64,000 nt of DNA from Frigoribacterium sp. Leaf8 (GTDB lineage Bacteria > Actinomycetota > Actinomycetes > Actinomycetales > Microbacteriaceae), in the NCBI RefSeq assembly GCF_001421165.1, contig NZ_LMKB01000005.1, positions 879,874 through 943,873 on the forward strand, written 5' to 3'. Shown here one piece after another: positions 59,811 through 64,000 of the stretch. The position numbers and the translations under genes were made by a program. Each line of letters opens with the position of its first letter. Position 1 is the stretch's first letter. The notes beneath the pieces were generated by a model. That model had not been told where the DNA came from. It searched no databases and saw nothing but the letters and a program-made list of their open reading frames with translations.

Positions 59811-59872
59811 CTGCACCGCCTCGGGCTGCACCGCCTCGGGGATGCACCACCTCGGGGCTGCACCGACCCGGG
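59811..59872. repeat. Four tandem 15-16-bp repeats
   Basis: Units close to CTGCACCGCCTCGGG fill the gap between the two convergent genes: two exact 15-bp copies, then two diverged 16-bp copies. Confidence 0.85.
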
Positions 59873-59874
59873 GC

Positions 59875-61797
59875 TCAGCGGCGACGCAGCGTGCCGAAGA
59901 TGCCCTTGACGACCTCGCGCACGACCGCCTTGCCGGCACTCGACCCGAGGACCTCGCCGAGCAAGCCGCCGGTCGATCCGGACCCCGACGAACGGGACCC
60001 CGAGGAGGCGCGGGTCGTCGTCCCGCGTCCGGCACGCGCCTTCGCGGCCGCCCGTTCGGCTCGCTCGAACTCCTTCTGCTGACGTTCGTACTCGGCCTGG
60101 GCGGCCCTCCGCTCGCGCTCGGCGGCGGTGACCGCCCGGGCGTCCGCCTTCTCGCGGGCCGCGGCCTCCTTCAGCTGGGCGTCGATCGTCGCCTGACGTG
60201 CCGCGGCGTCGGTCCGTTCGCGCTGGTCGAGCGCGGCGGCCTCGAGCTTGCGGGCGAGGATCTCCCGGGCCGAGTCGCGGTCGATCGACGCCCCGTAGGC
60301 GGCGGTCAACGGCGACGCCGCGACCGCCGCGGTCATGACGTCGGCAGGGGTCGGCGACATCGAACCGCGCGGGGCACGGAGGCGCGTCCACGCGACCGGG
60401 CTGGGAGCCCCCTTCTCGTTCATGACCGTCACCACCGCCTCCCCGGTGGCGAGGCCGGTGAGCACCGCGGCGAGGTCGTAGTCGCTCGTCGGGTACGTCG
60501 ACACCGTCGCCCGCAGGGCCTTCGCGTCGTCGGGCGTGAAGGCGCGGAGCTGGTGCTGGACGCGCGAGCCGAGCTGGGCGAGCACCTCGCCCGGGACGTC
60601 CTTCGGGGTCTGGGTGACGAAGACGATGCCCACGCCCTTGGACCGGATGAGCCGGACGGTCTGCGTGATCTGCGCCAGGAACTCCTTCGAGGCGTCGGCG
60701 AACAGCAGGTGCGCCTCGTCGAAGAAGAAGACGAGCTTCGGCTTGTCGAGGTCGCCCACCTCGGGCAGGTCGTTGTAGAGGTCGGCGAGCAGCCACATCA
60801 GGAAGGTCGAGAACAGCGCCGGCTGGTCGTGCACGCCGGGCACCTCGAGCAGGCTGACGACGCCACGACCGTCCTCGGCCGTGCGGAGGAACTCGGCGGT
60901 GTCGATCTCGGGCTCGCCGAAGAACGCGTCGGCCCCCCGGTCGGCGAACGTGATCAGCTCGCGGAGGATCACCCCGACGGTCTGTCTGCTCAGCCCGCCC
61001 AGCCCCTCGAGTTCGCCCTTGCCCTCGTCGCTCGTCAGCCAGGTCAGCACGGCCCGCAGGTCGGACAGGTCGAGCAGCGGCAGCCCGGCCTGCGCGGCGT
61101 AGTGGAACACCAGGCCGAGGCTGCTCTCCTGCGTGTCGTTGAGGCCGAGCACCTTGCTGAGCAGCAGCGACCCGAAACCGCTGACCGTCGCGCGGACCGG
61201 CACGCCGGTGCCCTTGCCGCCGAGGGCGAAGTACTCGGTCGGTGCCGCCTGCGGCGACCAGTCCTGGCCGATCCCCCGCGTGCGGGCCAGCAGCTTCTCG
61301 TTCGCCTCGCCCGGCGTCGCGATGCCCGACAGGTCGCCTTTCACGTCGGCCGCGAAGACCGGGACCCCGGCCGCCGAGAGCTGCTCGGCGAGCACCTGCA
61401 GGGTCTTGGTCTTGCCCGTGCCGGTCGCACCGGCCACGAGCCCGTGCCGGTTGAGCATCGCGAGCGGGATGCGCACGGGCACGTCGACCCGGGCATCGCC
61501 GTTCACGAGGGCGCCGAGCTCGAGGGCGGGACCGTCGAAACCGTAGCCCGCGCGGACGAGGTCGACCGCCGACTCGTCGAGCGGCCCGCCGGGCGGGACG
61601 GGCAGGCCGTCGACCGGGGTGCCGGCGACCGGCTCGGGTTCGGTCAGCCCGGCGTCCGCCGCGGCGTCGGCGACGTCCGCCTCGGCCGCGAGCCGCTCGG
61701 CCCGCGCGAGTGCCGCCTCCGCGTCCTGCTTCGCCTTCTCGGCGGCGGCGACCGCTGCGGCGGCCTCCGCCCTGGCCTGCTCGAGCGCGTCCGTCAT
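59875..61797 (-). CDS. HerA-like helicase/ATPase, DUF853 family
   Basis: The 640-residue P-loop ATPase of the HerA/FtsK superfamily has Walker A GATGTGKTKT near residue 122 and Walker B VFFFDEAHLLF near 360, with an arginine-finger region later. An N-terminal helical stretch (EQARAEAAAAVAAAEKAKQDAE) and a second one near residues 520-600 are strong coiled-coil candidates. The tail is Ser/Gly-rich, then basic. The cellular role of DUF853 proteins is not established. No NurA-like nuclease is adjacent. TAGGCT lies six bases before the ATG. Confidence 0.9.
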   Translation of the reverse strand: MTDALEQARAEAAAAVAAAEKAKQDAEAALARAERLAAEADVADAAADAGLTEPEPVAGTPVDGLPVPPGGPLDESAVDLVRAGYGFDGPALELGALVNGDARVDVPVRIPLAMLNRHGLVAGATGTGKTKTLQVLAEQLSAAGVPVFAADVKGDLSGIATPGEANEKLLARTRGIGQDWSPQAAPTEYFALGGKGTGVPVRATVSGFGSLLLSKVLGLNDTQESSLGLVFHYAAQAGLPLLDLSDLRAVLTWLTSDEGKGELEGLGGLSRQTVGVILRELITFADRGADAFFGEPEIDTAEFLRTAEDGRGVVSLLEVPGVHDQPALFSTFLMWLLADLYNDLPEVGDLDKPKLVFFFDEAHLLFADASKEFLAQITQTVRLIRSKGVGIVFVTQTPKDVPGEVLAQLGSRVQHQLRAFTPDDAKALRATVSTYPTSDYDLAAVLTGLATGEAVVTVMNEKGAPSPVAWTRLRAPRGSMSPTPADVMTAAVAASPLTAAYGASIDRDSAREILARKLEAAALDQRERTDAAARQATIDAQLKEAAAREKADARAVTAAERERRAAQAEYERQQKEFERAERAAAKARAGRGTTTRASSGSRSSGSGSTGGLLGEVLGSSAGKAVVREVVKGIFGTLRRR

Positions 61798-61803
61798 GCG
61801 GCC

Positions 61804-61809
61804 AGCCTA
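61804..61809 (-). promoter_or_regulatory. -10 hexamer of the HerA-like gene, leaderless
   Basis: TAGGCT on the minus strand lies six bases before the ATG at 61797. Confidence 0.6.
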
Positions 61810-61890
61810 GGCACCCTGCGCACCGCGGTCCGGGCGAGTTCGGACACACCGGGCGACGCCGCACGCCGGCCTCGTCCGGACCCGCCCGTG

Positions 61891-61962
61891 ATCGACCCCG
61901 CGAGTGCCCCCGTCATCGACCCCGCGAGCGGCACCGTCGTCGACCCCGCGAGCGGCACCGTC
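61891..61962. repeat. Three tandem 24-bp repeats at the PAP2 gene end
   Basis: Units ATCGACCCCGCGAGCGGCAC plus CGTC (first copy with three changes, third with one) run to 61962 and take in the first two bases of the PAP2 stop codon. Confidence 0.9.
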
Positions 61963-62671
61963 AGGCGCGACGCCCCTGCCAGATCCAGCCGCGACCCCGC
62001 ACGCGCTCCTGCTCGTCGAGCAGCCGGTGCGCGACCGGGGCCCAGAGGACGACCGCGACCCCGGCACCGATCAGCAGCCCTCCGATCGTGTCGGTCAGCC
62101 AGTGCGCCCCGAGGTAGGTGCGGCTGAGCAGCATCAGCACCGTGTAGGCCGCGCCTGCGACCCACACCCAGACGCGTCGCAGGATCACCCCGAGCACGAC
62201 GGCCAGCGTCGCGGCGTTGGACGTGTGGCCCGAGGGGAACGAGCCGTAGTCGCTCACCACGAGGATGTCCTCGGGACGGGCCCGGCCGAACGTGTGCTTG
62301 ACGACCTGGACCACGCCCGCGCTGAGCGCGCAGGCGGCGATCCAGTAGAGCGCGGCCCAGGGGCGACGGCGCAGCAGGAAGAGCGCGGCGACGCCCAGCG
62401 GGACGACGAAGACGCCGACCACGCCCGCGCCGATCGAGTTGAAGATCAACGAGGGGACGTCCCAGAACGGGCTGCGGTGCTCGACCAGTTCGCCCATGAA
62501 CCGCTCGTCGACGCCGATCACCCCCGACCGGGCCGTGATCACGACGCCGAGCAGCAGCACGACGCCGATGGCGCCGAGCGCGCTGAACACCCACCAGCGG
62601 CGCTGCACGCGGCGGGCCACCCGTTCTTCGGACGGCGAGGCGGGCTTCGGGGCGAGCGGGTCGGTGCGCAT
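61961..62671 (-). CDS. PAP2 family membrane phosphatase
   Basis: The 236-residue integral membrane phosphatase probably acts on a lipid phosphate such as undecaprenyl pyrophosphate or phosphatidic acid. The three PAP2 signature motifs are present: KHTFGRARP, FPSGHTSNAA and SRTYLGAHWLTDTIGG. About six membrane segments are seen. TACCGT lies six bases before the ATG at 62671. Confidence 0.93.
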   Translation of the reverse strand: MRTDPLAPKPASPSEERVARRVQRRWWVFSALGAIGVVLLLGVVITARSGVIGVDERFMGELVEHRSPFWDVPSLIFNSIGAGVVGVFVVPLGVAALFLLRRRPWAALYWIAACALSAGVVQVVKHTFGRARPEDILVVSDYGSFPSGHTSNAATLAVVLGVILRRVWVWVAGAAYTVLMLLSRTYLGAHWLTDTIGGLLIGAGVAVVLWAPVAHRLLDEQERVRGRGWIWQGRRA

Positions 62672-62677
62672 CCCCAG

Positions 62678-62683
62678 ACGGTA
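62678..62683 (-). promoter_or_regulatory. -10 hexamer of the PAP2 gene, leaderless
   Basis: TACCGT on the minus strand lies six bases before the ATG at 62671. Confidence 0.55.
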
Positions 62684-62686
62684 CCG

Positions 62687-62758
62687 GGAGGCGCGGGTCG
62701 GCGACCGGGAGGCGCCGGTCGTCGACGCTCGACGACGGACGACCGGGAGGCGCGGGTC
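62687..62758. repeat. Three copies of a GGAGGCGCGGGTC element
   Basis: Copies at 62687-62699, 62708-62720 (one change) and 62746-62758 fill the gap between the efflux gene stop and the PAP2 promoter. The last copy overlaps the stop codon. Further copies lie at 35503-35515 and, inverted, at 49016-49028. Confidence 0.8.
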
Positions 62759-63986
62759 AGCGACCCAGCGCCGGCACCGTCCGCGGGCGCACCAGCAGCC
62801 ACAGGCTCGCGATGGCCACGCACGAGGTGGCGACCATGACGCTGCCCATCGGCACGGCGGACCCGATGCCGAGGAACCCGACCACCGGCGAGATGAGCCC
62901 CGCCAGGCCGAAGTTCAGCGCGCCGAGCAACGACGCCGCCGTCCCTGCCTCCTTGCCGTGGTTGGCGAGCCCGAGCACCTGGACCTGCGGGAACGAGAAG
63001 CCGCAGGCCGCGATGAAGAACCACAGCGGCACGAGGATGCCCACGAGCCCGGCACCGAGCGAGTCGAGCACGACGATCGACGCGGCGGCGAGCAGCAGGA
63101 CGATCGTCGAGCAGGCGAGGATCCACTGCGGCCCGACCCGCCGGGCCAGCCGCGAGCTGATCTGGACGCCGGCGACGATCCCGAGCGAGTTGATCGCGAA
63201 CAGGTAGCCGTACTGCTGGGCGTTCAGGCCGTAGACCTCCTGGAAGAGGAACGACGAGGCCGAGAGGTACGAGAACAGGCCCGAGAAGACCATCGCCCCG
63301 ATCAGGGCGACGCCGACGAAGATCCGGTCGCTGAAGAGCACCTTGTAGCGCTGTCCGAGCGTCGTGTGCCCGGCCTCGTGCCGCCGGGCGGGCGGCAGGG
63401 TCTCGACGATCAGGAAGATCGCGGCGATGATCACGAACGCGCCGTAGGCCACGAGGAACACGAAGATGCCGCGCCAGCTGGTGAAGGCCAGCAGCTGCGA
63501 GCCGATCACGGGCGCGACGATGGGGGCGAGCCCGTTCACCAGGGCGAGACGCGACAGCATGCGCACGAGCGGCAGCCCACCGAACAGGTCGCGCACCGTC
63601 GCCATGGCGACGACGCCCCCGGCGGCGGCACCCATGCCCTGCAGCACCCGGAACACGGCGAGCAGCTCGATGGTCGGCGCGCTGGCGGCGCCGATGCTGG
63701 CGAGGATGTGCACGGCGGTCGCGACGATCAGCGGCGTGCGACGGCCGACCTTGTCGCTCCACGGCCCGACCAGCAGCTGCCCCACCCCGAAGCCGATCGT
63801 CGTCGCCGTCAGCGTCAGCTGGATGACGCCGCTGTCGACGGAGAAGTCCCGGCTGAGTTCGGGGAACGCCGGCAGGTAGAGGTCGATCGTGAACGGCCCG
63901 AGCGCGGTGAGCGCGCCGAGCACGACGACGTAGACGAGCCGCTGGCGGCGGGTCAGGGAGTCACCCGGGTGGACGACGGTGGTCAC
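62757..63986 (-). CDS. MFS multidrug efflux transporter, Bcr/CflA family
   Basis: The 409-residue proton-driven exporter has twelve membrane helices. It has the DHA1 loop motif GPWSDKVGRRTPLI between helices 2 and 3 and the Bcr/CflA-type opening FTIDLYLPAFPELSRDF and APIVAPVIGSQLL. The substrate is not predictable; relatives export bicyclomycin, chloramphenicol or other drugs and sulfonamide-like compounds. It starts at GTG 63986 with no strong ribosome site. The window ends 14 bases upstream, so the promoter is not seen. Confidence 0.93.
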   Translation of the reverse strand: MTTVVHPGDSLTRRQRLVYVVVLGALTALGPFTIDLYLPAFPELSRDFSVDSGVIQLTLTATTIGFGVGQLLVGPWSDKVGRRTPLIVATAVHILASIGAASAPTIELLAVFRVLQGMGAAAGGVVAMATVRDLFGGLPLVRMLSRLALVNGLAPIVAPVIGSQLLAFTSWRGIFVFLVAYGAFVIIAAIFLIVETLPPARRHEAGHTTLGQRYKVLFSDRIFVGVALIGAMVFSGLFSYLSASSFLFQEVYGLNAQQYGYLFAINSLGIVAGVQISSRLARRVGPQWILACSTIVLLLAAASIVVLDSLGAGLVGILVPLWFFIAACGFSFPQVQVLGLANHGKEAGTAASLLGALNFGLAGLISPVVGFLGIGSAVPMGSVMVATSCVAIASLWLLVRPRTVPALGR

Positions 63987-64000
63987 GAGGCAGGTCCTGT

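Overview
This is a 64 kb stretch of a very GC-rich actinobacterial chromosome. Its gene content and order point to Micrococcales, most likely Microbacteriaceae: a lysine/alanine-rich tail on topoisomerase I, a menaquinone-type Mqo, a choice-of-anchor-G-like surface protein with an LAxTG sorting signal, and the run holB, topA, Flp/Tad cluster, acs, which follows the same order as the mycobacterial Rv3644c to Rv3667 region. The genus cannot be fixed from this window. No phage, insertion sequence or CRISPR array is visible. The one clearly accessory object is a 9 kb gene for a giant repeat protein.

Layout. 1-9.7 kb holds an ABC exporter, an enoyl-CoA hydratase-family hydrolase, two Gfo/Idh/MocA oxidoreductases, a semialdehyde dehydrogenase with a nicotinamidase, a PBP4-type DD-carboxypeptidase and a cysteine-rich secreted protein. 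A tRNA-Thr(CGU) and a TetR regulator follow. 10.8-18.4 kb has holB, topA and a compact Flp/Tad pilus operon. 18.7-25 kb has acs, ridA with a tiny DUF4177 gene, a class A PBP with PASTA domains and a metallophosphoesterase. tRNA-Pro(CGG) follows, then an operon of histidine kinase, unusual membrane protein, LuxR regulator and thymidine kinase (25.3-29 kb). 29.2-35.5 kb has a radical SAM gene under a LexA-type box, mqo, lysC-asd and a DUF1206 protein. recR-dnaX (35.5-38.7 kb) is followed by the giant 2986-residue protein (38.8-47.8 kb) and then the SRP RNA gene. The right end has an NAD(P)-binding protein, pta-ackA, an acetyltransferase, a BCCT carrier, NhaA, a SpoIIE-type phosphatase, tRNA-Ser(GGA), YbaK-like and S4 proteins, a HerA-like ATPase, a PAP2 phosphatase and a Bcr/CflA-type efflux pump.

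How they work together. Replication and repair functions (holB, topA, dnaX, recR, a LexA-controlled radical SAM gene) alternate with cell-envelope functions (two PBPs, PAP2, Flp pilus, sorted surface protein). Acetate is handled by both acs and pta-ackA. BCCT, NhaA and the SpoIIE phosphatase form a run suited to osmotic or ionic stress. Many genes have no Shine-Dalgarno sequence and instead carry a TANNNT hexamer 6-7 bases before the start codon, the arrangement of leaderless transcripts; this was used to choose several starts.
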